From Musa acuminata AAA Group (lineage: Eukaryota > Streptophyta > Magnoliopsida > Zingiberales > Musaceae): 64,000 nucleotides of DNA. The position numbers and the translations under genes were made by a program. Shown in pieces: positions 24,801 through 37,800 of this stretch. The stretch lies in assembly GCF_036884655.1 (NCBI RefSeq), contig NC_088339.1, positions 22,924,501 through 22,988,500 of the forward strand, given 5' to 3'. Within the stretch, counting starts at the first letter, position 1. Every line of letters begins with the position of its first letter. Below the pieces are notes generated by a model. The model made no database searches. It was not told the origin of the DNA and saw only the letters and a list, made by a program, of their open reading frames with translations.

Positions 24801-26031
24801 TAACTTAGTTTAGGCATCTAACTAAGACAGAGACCCACAGCTCTCAAACATCATCTCCTTTGAACAAAGTGGTTCTTGCAAGTGGCCATTATTGAAACAC
24901 ACCATCAGATGCATCATGTTTGTAGCTACTCTACGCAAACTATTACATATGGTTAGAACTGATCTTGTTCTTGATTCTGCCAACCCTTTTGCAAGATGAT
25001 GCTTATAGCCATTTTGGGGATCCTTGTTGTCATGGAAACCTTTTGATATTGTCATTATTTCTCTTGTTCTTTGTGAAAATGTCAGCAAATCTGTTCTTTC
25101 TCTCTCTTGGTTGCAGAAACCAAAGCCTTAATCTAGAAAATATGATTAACGAATTGGTTTCTTCTTTCTTGGTTTCACAAATCACACTGCATGCAGAGAA
25201 GTACAGTAGCTTGAAGTTGCTGCAGAACTATATATAGATAAATATAGCTCACTGTAAAGATATGGTTGTTGTTGTTGATCTTTCTACATTGGCAGGCTAC
25301 TCTTTCATCGCATTTGTGGGGGTATGAATCAATATTGTTTTGTAATCCTTGGGTTTAGTGATGATGGTGAGTCTACCAATCCTAATTTTGGTAAGTCTTG
25401 GTCTGTGTTCAGGAAGAAAAATAATTAGATATCTGTTCTCTTTCTGTGCCTTTAATGAACATATTCACTTTCTGCATTGGTGAAAGGAGCTGAGATACTC
25501 TCACATGAAGTTGATCTCAGTATCTTTTTGATGCATAAACAAAGTTTGCCATCATACTAGCAGTGTACTATGTTAAACATCATACGACATCCAACCACTT
25601 GATCAAAGTCGATCGTCCCAACTACATCATGCAAACAACTCCACGAGACTTGTTGGTGAAGGTTGTCTATGGCAGTACGATCAACATATTCCCAAAACAC
25701 TGAGACTTATGGTAGCTTAGTAACGGATCAGGTGCCATTCTTTGTTTGAGATGAACTTTCAATTTGATCCTCGGTGAAGGTGTTTCCTCCTGGTTCTAAA
25801 TGGGTAGATATCCGCAGGCCTCTGTCTCAATCAATTCCAAGTTGGTGAGTTTGGTGGGCGACTGTGTCTTGGAGACATAGCGAAGATAAATGAGAGATTG
25901 GTGGGGGTGACATGGGGGCCTCCCACCATGGATTGCTCCCAATGATTTCAAGTACTTGCCACCTGAGTGATCACATTCACACCCTCACTGTGCTTGCCAC
26001 TTGTCGCGATTTGAACTGACCAAAATGAACA

Positions 26032-26033
<2 letters not shown>

Positions 26034-26073
<40 letters not shown>
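26034..26073. repeat. (GA)n microsatellite
   Basis: About 20 GA units. Confidence 0.97.
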
Positions 26074-26543
26074 AAAAGCCAAGATTCTCTCTGTTACACT
26101 CAAAACCCAATACGGAGGGGGGCATGCATGCACATCCTATCTTTGTTTGCATAAACCTTGTAACAGTTGCGATTAGTCTACTGCAAGCTCGAGCAGCATT
26201 CAAGTTGAACAGAGTAAAAGATGTGTAGGGTGCGTTCAGTTTAGATTCTGGAGATTTAGGGCATTAGGTGTGTCTGTACCTGCAGATCTAAGAACAACAT
26301 GCCAACCTACACAGAGGATCCAATGGGGCCATCCCATGCATGCAAAGTGCGGACAATATTTATAGTACTAATGCCTCTAACCAAATCCATAGTGCTCGTT
26401 GCGAGTCGACGATTCGCGCTCTAAATCATTTCTATATCCCATCTACGAGATTTTGTGGGCGACCTACGATTGTAGAGTGGCGACATGTCTGGCACCAGAA
26501 TGATTTCTTCCTGGTTTCATGGCAAAAGGTTATATTGACTGGT

Positions 26544-26580
26544 GGAAGAAGAAGAAGAAGAAGAAGAAGAAGAAGAAGAG
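26544..26580. repeat. (GAA)n microsatellite
   Basis: About 12 GAA units. Confidence 0.96.
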
Positions 26581-27593
26581 ACTGGTCTTTTAATGTCTCC
26601 TCTTTCTTCTTCCTTTTTCTATCGCCTTTTGCTTGATAATGCAAGGGAATTAGGAACACAATTCTGCCCGGGGAAGGAGCACATAGCTTGGGGCTCTTCG
26701 GCACACAGAAACCTTACAGGATTGCTGCCTGGCCACTGTTTTATATTCCCCTGGTAAGTGGGTTGCATGTGCTCTTGATACAAGCTCCACAAAAGAACTC
26801 CCCCCCTCCCTACAAAGCCTTGTGTTTGCACCACCACAAGCATCACTTTCATTCTTTAGCTGCATGCACAGTGCCAAGAGCTGCTTTCAGAGATTATATT
26901 CTCTGGGAAAGGAAGGTTACCATGAGAGTGGATGCATATCACTCGACATCCTCAAGAGCTAGCACAGACCCCATGCATGGTTTGCACCATTTGAGTTCCA
27001 AGCAGCATGCATGAGCCAAACATGAAGATGCAGCTAGCACTGGAGTAAAAGATCTGCAATTCCAAGATAATAATCCAAAGGAATGAGCAAGAAAGCACCA
27101 TCTAATTAAATAAGTTTTGGATACAGTGTGTCCCACATAAACAATCACATTCCTCCTCTTGTTCGTTCCAAATATTTAGCTGGAGAAACACATTTGGCCT
27201 TCTCATAGAATCCTCTATGGACCAAGGTTGATTGATGTCATGGTTCACAGAAACCCCTTTGCATAAGCCTCACATCATGTATAGTTCCATTAAAGAAAAG
27301 AGCCACACCAACCCAACTTCCAAAGATTGCACAACACATCTACATTTACTAATCCCACCACCTCCATTCACAAGTGTTAACAAAGCATTTGAGCCCTTCT
27401 CCTTAGTGTAAACGTGGCTGCAACAAAGCTTGTTGGTGGGCCCCTCTCTCTCTCTCTCTCTCTCTCCTCTAACTATATGTATGTGTGAGTGTGCGTGCTT
27501 TCCCCCTAACCATCCAACTTCTTCAAACCACCATCACTGCCACAAGCAACTCTCTTCCTCCTCCTCCTCCTCCTGTCCACCACATTATCGACC

Positions 27594-30546
27594 ATGATAC
27601 CGCGCGAGACTGAGCCTGACTCCGGCGGAGGCCACGCGAACCGGCCTATCGGCAACTCGACTGTCGTCTCATACCCGAGTCAGGCAGCCGCAGTCCTTCC
27701 GATCACCCTTAAGGTAATATTTTGCGTGCATGAGGCAGCTCTCAGCTTGTATGACTGCGTACCTATATCTTCTCCTGCTTGTGTGGCTTTGCAGTTTGAG
27801 GAGGTGGTGTACAAGGTGAAACGGGGGGCCAAAGGGTGGTGGCCGAGCTCGAGCAGCCCGGCCGAGAAGACCATACTCGACGGTATAACGGGAGTGGTCT
27901 GCCCCGGGGAGCTGCTGGCGATGCTGGGCCCGTCTGGGTCCGGCAAGACCACTCTTCTGACCGCCCTCGGCGGCCGCCTCCGCGGGAAGCTCTCCGGAAA
28001 AATCACCTACAACGGCCACCCCTTCACCGGCGTCGTCAAGCGCCGCACAGGCTTCGTGGCCCAGGACGACGTCCTCTACCCCCACCTCACGGTGACCGAG
28101 ACGCTTACCTTCACCGCGCTGCTGCGGCTCCCCGGGTCACTGAGCCGGGCAGAGAAGGCCCATCAGGCCCAATTAGCGATCTCCGAGCTGGGCCTGAACT
28201 GTGTGGCCCACAGCATGATAGGCGGGGCCCGTGGGGTGAGAGGTGTCTCCGGGGGTGAGCGGAAGCGGGTGAGCATCGGACTGGAGCTGCTGGTGGACCC
28301 GAGCCTGCTGCTGCTGGACGAGCCCACGTCCGGCCTGGACTCGACGACCGCCGCCAGAATCGTCGCCACGCTCCGCCGGCTGGCGGTGGAGAAGGGCCGG
28401 ACGGTGGTGACCACGATCCACCAGCCGTCCAGCCGCCTCTACCGCATGTTCGACAAGCTCGTGCTGCTGTCGGAGGGCAACGCCATATACTACGGTCGGG
28501 CGGCCGCCGCGGTCGACTACTTCGCGTCGGTCGGATTCCCCTGCCCGATCGACGGTGTCAACCCCGCCGACTTCCTACTGGATCTAGCTAATGGTAGGTT
28601 TCATGGCCACTTGCCCACATAGGACTGCATATATGACACTCTTTCAATCCAAACTCAGCTTAAAAACTTCAACTCCTTTCAAATCCAATTTAATTACTCG
28701 TTAATGGATATTTTAGTCTTTACAATCTTATAGATCATCGACTTAGGATTTGATTACCATAGACGATTAGAACTGGTTGATATGTACATATCTTTGTATC
28801 CTTATCTATATGTGATCCTGCATATTGTTTGGGAAGTTTGACTCTAGGAATGACGTACCCACAAAGTGGAACTCTCTTTGGTGTGGGTCCAGGACGAGGC
28901 CATGCCAAGGGCCCCATACTGGCACACCAAGCCAAATGCCACTGGTGGGAAGTGAGTGCTGGCTGGATCGAAGAAGCATGGTGATGGTGGGGGATCAGCT
29001 TGGTCACTCTCAGGCCCATCTCATCCCTTCCTCGGGAGGTTGCAGGGCAAGTGGCCAGGGGAGATCTCTCACACCCGCCCACCCTTTCCGCTGTTCTCGA
29101 TTTGCCAGCAGTCCCCACACACCACACTTCCATGGCTGTTCGTAGTGGTCTTCTGCACAGCCATCTCTCTCTCACCATCTTATCTACATAGAAGTGCATG
29201 TCGCCTTGTACATGGCACGCTGCTACAAGCATTGACTTCCTCTCGCTTGTATGTGTGTGATGGGTGAAGTATCGAGTTAGGTCAACCCTCCGATGAGGCT
29301 GAGAGGGTGGGTGTCTCAGCCGAGCAGCATCCAGGGAAAGGGAGGGCTTCTCTGGGCAACACATGTCCTCTTTCTTGTCCCATCATCTCTCACCGTGGGT
29401 GGCCCTACGTTAGCTTGAAGGTTACAGCGGTGGCTGATGACAAGCTCTCGTGTGGGGCAGGAATCGCGTCGGAGTCGAAGTACGCAAGCGAGAACGGCGA
29501 GGCCAATGGCGGCATGCAGCGGGAGCAGAAGGCGGTGAAGGAGGCTCTCATCAGCGCGTACGATCGCAACGTCGCCACCCGATTGAAGGCGGAGCTCTGC
29601 GCGGTGGACTTGAACAACCATGGCTACGCCAGAGAGATGGCCAATGCCAGCACGCAGTGGTGCACGAGCTGGCGGGAGCAGTTCACGGTGCTGCTCAGCA
29701 GAGGGTTGAAGGAGAGGCGGCATGAGGCCTTCAACAAGCTCAGGATCTTCCAAGTCCTCAGCGTGGCCACACTCGGAGGTCTGCTTTGGTGGCACACCCC
29801 ATTATCCCATATCCAAGACAGGGTAATCACTCAAACCTGGGAATTCTTGTGAGTTCTTGTGGCTATGGTGATCGATCTCGTTGCTTGTTCTGCAGACAGC
29901 ACTTATCTTCTTCTTCTCGGTGTTCTGGGGCTTCTTCCCGCTCTACAATGCCGTGTTCACGTTCCCGCAGGAGCGGCCGATGCTGAGAAAAGAGCAGGCC
30001 GCCGGCATGTACCGCCTTTCGTCCTACTTCCTAGCGCGCACAGCGGGGGACCTGCCCATGGAGCTTGCGCTCCCGACCGCCTTCACCTTCATCATGTACT
30101 GGATGGGCGGCCTCGACCCCCACCCGCTCACCTTCCTCCTCTCCCTCCTGGTCGTCCTCTTCAGCGTCCTCGTGGCGCAGAGCCTGGGCCTCGCCGTGGG
30201 GGCCATGCTGATGGACGTCAAGCAGGCCACCACCCTGGCGTCCGTCACCACCTTGGTCTTCCTCATGGCCGGCGGGTACTACGTGCAACAGATACCGCCC
30301 TTCATCGCCTGGCTCAGGTACTTGAGCTACAGCTTCTACTGCTACAAGCTCCTGCTGGGCGTCCAGTTCACGGAGCACGACTCCTACGAGTGCTCCAAAG
30401 GGGTGATGTGCCCGGTGATGGAGTACCAAGCGATCAAGTCGGTGGGGCTGCGACGCATGTGGGTCGACGTGTGCGTCATGGTGGTGATGCTCGTCGGCTA
30501 TCGGATCGTCGCCTACCTCGCGCTGCGCCACCTGCAACACAGGTGA
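27594..30546 (+). CDS. ABCG14: ABC transporter G family half-transporter, ABCG14-like
   Basis: Plasma-membrane half-size ABCG protein; the Arabidopsis relative ABCG14 is needed for root-to-shoot cytokinin transport. Four exons were joined: 27594-27713, 27795-28593, 29461-29822 and 29896-30546. Phases agree and give 643 residues, close to the family length. The nucleotide-binding domain is N-terminal: Walker A GPSGSGKT (85-92), ABC signature [10 protein letters not shown] (191-200), Walker [11 protein letters not shown] (211-220) and H-loop TTIHQPSS. The linker ends in [24 protein letters not shown]. The transmembrane domain includes [65 protein letters not shown] and a final [15 protein letters not shown]. 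The extracellular loop carries the Cys pair in [11 protein letters not shown]. The exons are strongly GC-rich. Orthology rests on the linker and TMD matches as I recall them. Confidence 0.92.
28594..29460 (+). other. Intron 2 of the ABCG14-like gene
   Basis: An 867-bp intron between AAT-G|GTAGGT and GGGGCAG|GAATC. Long frames on both strands inside it lack domain features, and the reading across it is broken by stops, so I treat it as a true intron. Confidence 0.85.
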
Positions 30547-30950
30547 CGGAGAACAGGGACCGATCGAACTCTTCCCGTTGGTCGAGGATGAACTCCGACA
30601 AAGGTCCCCTGCAACCGATCACACTCGAAAGGAAGCAAGCGCCGAATACCGCAAATTCGAGCTCCCCGGACAATACAAACAATAATGGACGCCTTCGAGC
30701 GTTCTCAGGTCCTGCGAGAACTGCTTGTTAGTGAAGGCCTACAAGCTGTCGTTTGGGCAATATGTGCAGAACCAGTGCTCCAAGTTTTGTTAGCAGCATC
30801 TATGAATTTGATAGGAACTAATTCCACTATCTCAATCGACTGTGGAATACAAGCGTCGCTGGATATGAACAACAACACTTGTACAGCCAGCATAGCAGAG
30901 CTTCTTGCTCATCTCTCTAAAGCTTGTCAACTCCATTACGGTCCCTGCCA

Positions 30951-30981
<31 letters not shown>

Positions 30982-31850
30982 ATCTCTATCAAATATAGTC
31001 CAATATTTTTACACTATGTTATAATATTTTCAATACTACTAAAAAAATATTATAATAATATTTTCAGCAATACAGTGTTTTATATTACGTTGCAGTGATT
31101 TCAATATTACACAGTATTTTCTTAGCATTGTTGCAAACACTATAACTATAACATAATATAAAAACACAGTAAACACTATTTTCACAAAACTAACATGAAA
31201 ACATTATAACATAATGTTTTTATATCACATTACAATGTTTTTCTGATATTGTTAAAAATATTATAACATATCATAATACCATTATAACGGGAAGATTCAT
31301 CCTGTGGGAACAAAAAAAAAAAAAGAATAGATGATTAGGGATACAATATATATTGTTAAAAGAATATTATTAAAAAATTCTAAAAGTAAGAACATTTTTT
31401 GGAGAAAAAAACTTTTTTCAAAAATTCAATCATGATTATGTACACGTGTACTCGACTAACTAATTAAAATTTCCCATACATAAAACAATTAGTAATGCGA
31501 AATTATTGCTCATCTTCCAAAAATGTGAAAAAAAATTAATTCTTATGAGATCTTTCTTGTTAATGGACAATATAAGTATTACTAGAAAATTCAACTTGCA
31601 TCAACCATGAAAGATTAGTAAATTCACTGACAATAATATCGGTTTGAGTTAAATAATATTTAAGATTAATATGAATACATTAGCCCAAAGAAGACAAGAA
31701 TATGGCAGGTGTTTAACATATAATGGGGATGCTAGGAATTATACTGGAACTTGTGGCAACATCAAGTGATAGAAAAGGATACTGCACCTTGACTGCTCTT
31801 GCATTTCTTCTATTTGTAATCCGAGAAATCTGAATATGGCAACGAAGCAG
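30547..31850. other. Intergenic between convergent ABCG14-like and BZR1-BAM genes
   Basis: The 3' UTR of the ABCG gene comes first, then a (TC)n tract at 30951-30984, then an AT-rich block to about 31280. That block is full of short ACACTAT/ATAATATTTT-like motifs and resembles the repeat at 420-720. A 137-codon plus-strand ORF at 30685-31098 reads into the microsatellite and is probably chance. Confidence 0.5.
30990..31285. repeat. AT-rich motif-repeat block (ACACTAT/AATATTTT type)
   Basis: Repeated short motifs (ATTTTCA, ACACTAT, ACATAATGTTTTTAT) with internal self-complementarity. It looks like the block at 420-720 and may be a dispersed non-autonomous element. The ends are not clear. Confidence 0.4.
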
Positions 31851-34800
31851 TCAACCTTGGACATCACTGCCGGTCTCTCCTGCAGATAATTACCAAGAAA
31901 GATAGATGTAAGCAGTGAAAAGATATTTTCGCTGTCACTTGGGCATGTGATGCAAATATGGGTTACTAGAATTCAGAAATGAGAATGATCTTTCACCAAT
32001 GGGAATAAGGAATGATCAAACGAGAGATAACATTTAGCTAGAGTTAAAACCAAGCAATACATTCCACCTATGCCTATGCTCATTGTTGGAACCTGCCAAG
32101 TTGTGATGCTTTTCTGATATTTCTTTCCAAATGGGAAAGATCACAGAATATTTTATGATTGAATACTTGTTATTAAAGTGTTACCACAAAGATGTGCACA
32201 GACACTCGGTACTTACCATGCATGCACTTGATGAAATTATCAAGATCTGAAAGGAACATTTCTCTCTGTATAATGATGGGAGACAACTGTTGCTGGAATG
32301 TGAAGAATGAGAGAAGGTGACGATCAGGATCATTTCTTGGCTTAGCAATCTCTAGAATTTTTGTATACGTTTCTCTAACATCACATGGAAGAGTACTTTG
32401 TGCAGCCACCCTTAACCCGCTTTCCCAGGCGGTGTTCAGGACCTGGAAAAGAAGCTTTCATGTCAAACTTGATATGGTTTATAAATAATACTGAGTTCGT
32501 GCTGAACATACTGAAGTAGCCTACACCATCAAAACAAAGTGTTAAAACAATCTCAGTGACCTGCCAACTTAATGCTTCAGCATCAGCCAATGCCTCCTCA
32601 TTTTCCTGGATAGAAGCCTGTGGTCCGCAGCACATAAATTTGATTGTCACTGAATGTTTCTTCAGCATGTTGAAAATGGAGGCATAGCCATCTTGATTTG
32701 TGGGGTTGTGGAATCCAGCTGTGAGCTCTGCAGCATGGCTAGCTGTTCGATACCACCAGTATATTGCTGGAATCTGCAGAAGGATTCAGAACATCAAATG
32801 CTGCTTGATAGACATTTAACTTCTGTTCAGGATGAGCTTCATTGTGCCATGAACTCTTGTTCCACCTATTTTGCTCAACTTGATTATCTTTCTGTCATTC
32901 TTTCCTATCAAAGGTCACATCTTCGGTTGATTTACATAGTGCCAAACATATCAAATTTTCATAAAGAAGACAGTTCATGGTGAAGCATGGATTATTCTGG
33001 ACAGATTAAAAGTATCTCCCATTATCACAAGTTCCATTTAAGCAGAATTGTGAGATGTTGTTCCTAAAGCCAGATGTCCACATGTTCAGCACGATTAAAC
33101 TTACACTAACAAGCAACTAAAACAAGCTCTACCAGAGGAGCTATAAGAATTATAATCAAGTAGCAATGCAATAAAAGAAGTATCAAATTATTAAAAATTC
33201 TACTTCCGAATACCTTAGCAATGATCTCTGTGCCTTCTAATGCAAGGTTTGTGAGGGATAATATCTGATCTGCATGGTCTATAAGAGTCTGTGCATACCA
33301 GTGAAGGAAAAATCGTCCATAATAGCTGTCATAATCTCCCTTGTCACAGAAGAAACCAGTTTCATCTGGCCTTAAATTGTAGTGCCCAGCATTATCAGGT
33401 CCCCTTGCCCAAAACAAGTGTCCCCTTGATTGTGCTGCTAGTCGAAGATTCTTCTGCATATACTTGTCATAGCACTGCAAAAGATGTAGACTGATAAGAA
33501 AATCAAATCACGTATTTAGTCTCTGAGTATAACCAACTCTTAGTGGCAAGTCAGTTTACAAAAAACCATATGATTTCATGACCTCCCTGGTATGCTGCAT
33601 TGGTTAACCAATTTTACGTATTTTACCAAACTGAAATAGAAACAAATAAAGTATTCTCGGAGTTATTTGCTTTAATGAATTTTTCTTACTGCTTTAATCA
33701 TGTCGATCTTTCTAACAACCAGATGATAGAATAAATTATAGGAGAAATCCAGATTTAGAAACTTTCAGATCCTTAACATGAAAAAAGCGAAGAAGAATCC
33801 CTTGCTGAAAATTTCAGAGTTACTCTGACAATATGGTGATAAATTTTATGAATAATGGTGATCTTGAATTCTGTGCATTGCTATGACTAGGTAGCCTGTT
33901 TAAACATTTCAAAAGAGGCGCTTGCCTTGCAGTCACTCTTTTACATATAACAAGCTACAAATATCTGGGATCTTGCTTTTAGAATATTTCTACTCTAGAA
34001 AACAGGATACAAACTTTGCTGAAGATTAAGTAACTCCAAGAGACTTGTATAGAACAATTCTCTATGCAGTCATGCATTAGGTAGGAATTACAGACACAAT
34101 TCAATATCTTCTTTACAGACTTACCAATCCATATAGAGCAGAAAGAAATTTAGTTGGATAACCTTAAAAAAGATACCTGAAACTCACCGATGCCAGGGTA
34201 CCTCCACCCCATTCTTTCTGGGAATGAAGGGTATTTCAGTTCCCCTGAAGCACCGAGCCCAATCTCAATGGCAGAAATGAGTCCTTCCTCAAACAAGTCA
34301 CCAAATTCTGTTCGAAAACTTCTCATGAAATCATAACAGACCTGAAGAAGCAGTAGCATGCCCAGCTATAATAAGCCATTCAAACTCCATGTATATTAAG
34401 AGTTGGAAAGTTAGAATGTAGAGAAGTCTGCATCATAGGCTCAAATTATCTGTGGAACATGATGGGAAAATAAAATAGAAACGAGAAAAGGTGTATGATC
34501 ACGTATTGAAATAACTGGTTTAAAAAAGATGATGCTGGTTTGCAACAGAAAAAGAAGCAAAGAAAAAAGTTTGAAAAGTTCCTAAACATTGAAGTGAAAA
34601 CTCCATTTTGTTGGTCTCAATAATTAAACATAAAAAGTAAATATTGATGAAAACTATCAATTGATAGCATGGTGATAATAACCAAGTACCTCAATACCGG
34701 TTCTTCCTTTCAGAACACGTTCTTTATCAATTCCCCAAGAAAGACATTCCGTGTTTCTCCTCCCCTCACGATCAGTGAAGAAAATATCTTGATTATCTTT

Positions 34801-37800
34801 TCCAATCTCCAAGACCCACTTAGGCAAAGATATTGGCATATCACCAGACCCATTTCCTCCATTCTCATGAAATGCCATTACAACCTTCACAAGATAATCA
34901 GAGGAACAAAAAAAGTTGCAAGTTGTTCAAGCTTTCTAAAAGACTTCCTATATGATTTAAAGATAATGAATACCCTTCCATTTCTAAAAACAAAGTTATA
35001 GATAAATGCTTTCTTGCCTTGATGTAGTTATACTCAGAACACTATTACATCTTAAGTGTAGATTTTGCCTTAAAATTAACTTTATTAAGCAAGAAAACAT
35101 TTCATGGTAAAGCAGGAATTCTGATGTTTAAACTTTAAAGTTTAATAATTTCTGGAACATAACCCTTGATTCTGTTGCTATGCAATTTTTAATTGTACAA
35201 ACATTCAGATGCTATCACCATGAAAATGTTGTCACAACTTCAGATATAATTATGTCACGGAAACTAATGTGCATAGGGCATTTCTCCAGGTACTAGAACC
35301 TTCTACTTTCTAAAAGTCAACGCTGAGACACATATCATATGGTCAGTGTCACATAGTGCCCTTGCCATGTCATGTCAACACAAAGTACCTTGGGGGCAAA
35401 ACAAAGTAACCATGAACCAAAGGACCACAACTATGATAATAGGCATTAGCAAGAAGGTATTCTTTTTCTAGACAGATTTTAAAAGGAACTAAATGTCCAA
35501 AATCACTCCAAACTAGACAAAGACAAAAATGTCTTCACCTAAACAACATGAAAACCCAAACATTAGTTTCATATATCTCCTTCCAGAAAGTAAGGTCACA
35601 AGTCTCTTCTAATAACCAGCATTTCACATGTAGATGGATGGTTAACTTTCCTCTTTCCTGATGAACAGTTTTCCTTTTCCCTTCTTCATCAATTAATAGT
35701 TTTTTGTTGATCAACTTTTTCTTAGAAGATATCATCTGATTGTTTACACTAAAGCTATTGACTTTTTCCCCTCATCACTGCTTCAACAGTTTAATCTATT
35801 ATTCTAAATGAAATAACTTTCTTGACATGTAATCTAAAAATGGGAGGATTAAGTTACTTTTCAATTAAGACTCCCCCAATATAACAACTGCAATAACCTA
35901 TTTACTTGAATCGTATTATTCAGTTTCTTGACTTGTTCAATTAAACCAGTTGAGAACTCCAGAAGCTGACTTGTATGATACTAAAATTCATTGAGAATTA
36001 GGAACTAGGAGGTATAACATGGGTTCCTAACACAATCTCCTATCAAATTAGAAGTGTCCAAGTAGCTTTCCCATATACACCTTTCCATATCTTCATTTTC
36101 TTTTCTTGACAGGGACTTCTATGCCTTCACTAAAAGCATATAGCGACTACAACTACACATCCAAAGTCACACAGATAAACTGCTTGATATTTGTAATTCA
36201 TTAGCAGACCAGTAATATGATTCTGTAGTTAAATTGATTCATGCAACTTAGCCAGATGTCCATGGCTAATTCAAATTGCCAGTATTTTGTACATGGGGGC
36301 ATGCCCATGAACTTTGACTATTGATGTCATGGTCATATGATTTGATTTGTTCATCATTTTTTTTGTTGGCATGCCTCGACAAGTCTTTTGAACAAGATTG
36401 CAGGACGTAGTGCAGCAAGACATGATGATGCAGTACATAACAACCACAGATGGCACATCTGGTACATGGCATAAAAAATTCCATTTTTTTCTCACTATAA
36501 GCATGTTATCTGCACTTAAATTTAATTTGTTCTTAGCTATGGTAGTAGAACAATAGCATACGACAATGCATTCGATAAACTTGCTTTAGCTGAAAAGATA
36601 GAGGAGATTATTTATCCTGATAATAAAGGTGAGACCATGAGTGCATATTTAATCTCCGTAAACATCTTAAAGACTTACCTGAAGTTTCAGCTCGAATTCT
36701 TGTAAAATAGTAAACAGCTCTCTGTAACCAGACCAATTGTACTTGCATGGACTCCAACCTTCCACTATTCCCCACCAACAATCGACAACCACTCCATCAA
36801 CACTTAAAGATTTCAGATGCCTTAATTCTTGTCGGACAGCTTCTGGGTTAACCAGTTGACAATAACTGTTGATGATGCCACTCTAAAATGGTAGCAATGA
36901 AGAAATTATTAAATTGAATCTAGAAATTAACATCTCTATCAAGAAAGAAAATTACTTGATGGTGGAAACTAATAGGAGAAAAGAAAAAATTAAAGAAAAA
37001 TTTAAAAAGGTATTCTCATTAGATGCTTTAAATTATACAAAGCTTCAACCAAAGTAAAAATAAGGTTATTTGCAATTAATTCTCCATACCTCAGAATGAA
37101 GGAACTTTATACACTCGACTATGCTTTTTCTTTGACTTGTTATTTGTAGGGTCTGACTCGATACCAATTGTGCCTTCCCTTTTTTCTAACTTGTCATTTG
37201 CAGGATCTGACTCCATTCTAATGGTATTTTCCTTTTTTCTTTGACTTGTTATTTGCAGGATCGGATCTGACTCCATACTAATGGTACCTTTAATATAAAA
37301 CATAACAAGTTGATTTCTATTGCATGAAAGTATATTGGAAAAACACAAATACTGTGGAGTGAGCTCCACTGAACAGTCTCATTGCTTCAGGACAACAATA
37401 ACATATCATGGTACTAACAGCCAACTCTACAGATCTTCCTGAACTTTCCCATAAAGTTATCCTGTTTACCATGAATTCTTCTTTTCCTTTACTTTTCTTA
37501 CCCTTTTGTGTTGATGCCTCATCTACTTGTTGAGTGTGCATCAGAATTGTGAACACTGTATTCTGTAATGAAGATTACTTCTGCAAGTGTGATTATAGTC
37601 TAAGCTGCAAAAACCATCTAGCTTGGTTGCTCCTATAAACACTAGTAACTCACTCCATTCTCATCTTGATCCTAAAAATTTGAGCTTCTTGGAGTCTAAA
37701 GACCACTCTGCCAGCTGTAACTATCATGACTTAATCAAACTTGGTATGCACCAGTGTTGCATGGACATGGGTACAAGAATCTGAATCGGATGTGTGTCTT

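Larger units (their letters stand above)
24801..27593. other. Intergenic upstream of the ABCG gene; microsatellites
   Basis: No gene is seen. It holds a (GA)n tract at 26034-26073, a (GAA)n tract at 26544-26580 and a (CT)n tract at 27443-27468. The last lies about 130 bp before the ABCG start codon and probably falls in its 5' UTR or core promoter. A CTTCCTCCTCCTCC run at about 27553-27574 directly precedes the start. Confidence 0.5.

Noticed and set aside
20406..27593. Search for conserved plant microRNA or TAS precursors in the long gene-poor stretch
   Set aside because: I compared by eye with the conserved mature sequences I know and found no match; a covariance-model or small-RNA search would be needed to exclude lineage-specific ones.
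27669..28421. Long minus-strand frames antisense to the ABCG14-like ATP-binding exon
   Set aside because: They are by-products of high GC content opposite a clear ABC domain; no motif and no conserved start.
29859..30731. 290-codon plus-strand frame overlapping the last ABCG14-like exon
   Set aside because: It is in another register from the clear transmembrane coding frame and is rich in Arg/Pro/His, typical of a GC-rich shadow.
30685..31098. 137-codon ORF downstream of ABCG14-like gene
   Set aside because: Runs through a TC microsatellite into AT-rich repeat; likely chance frame in the 3' region.
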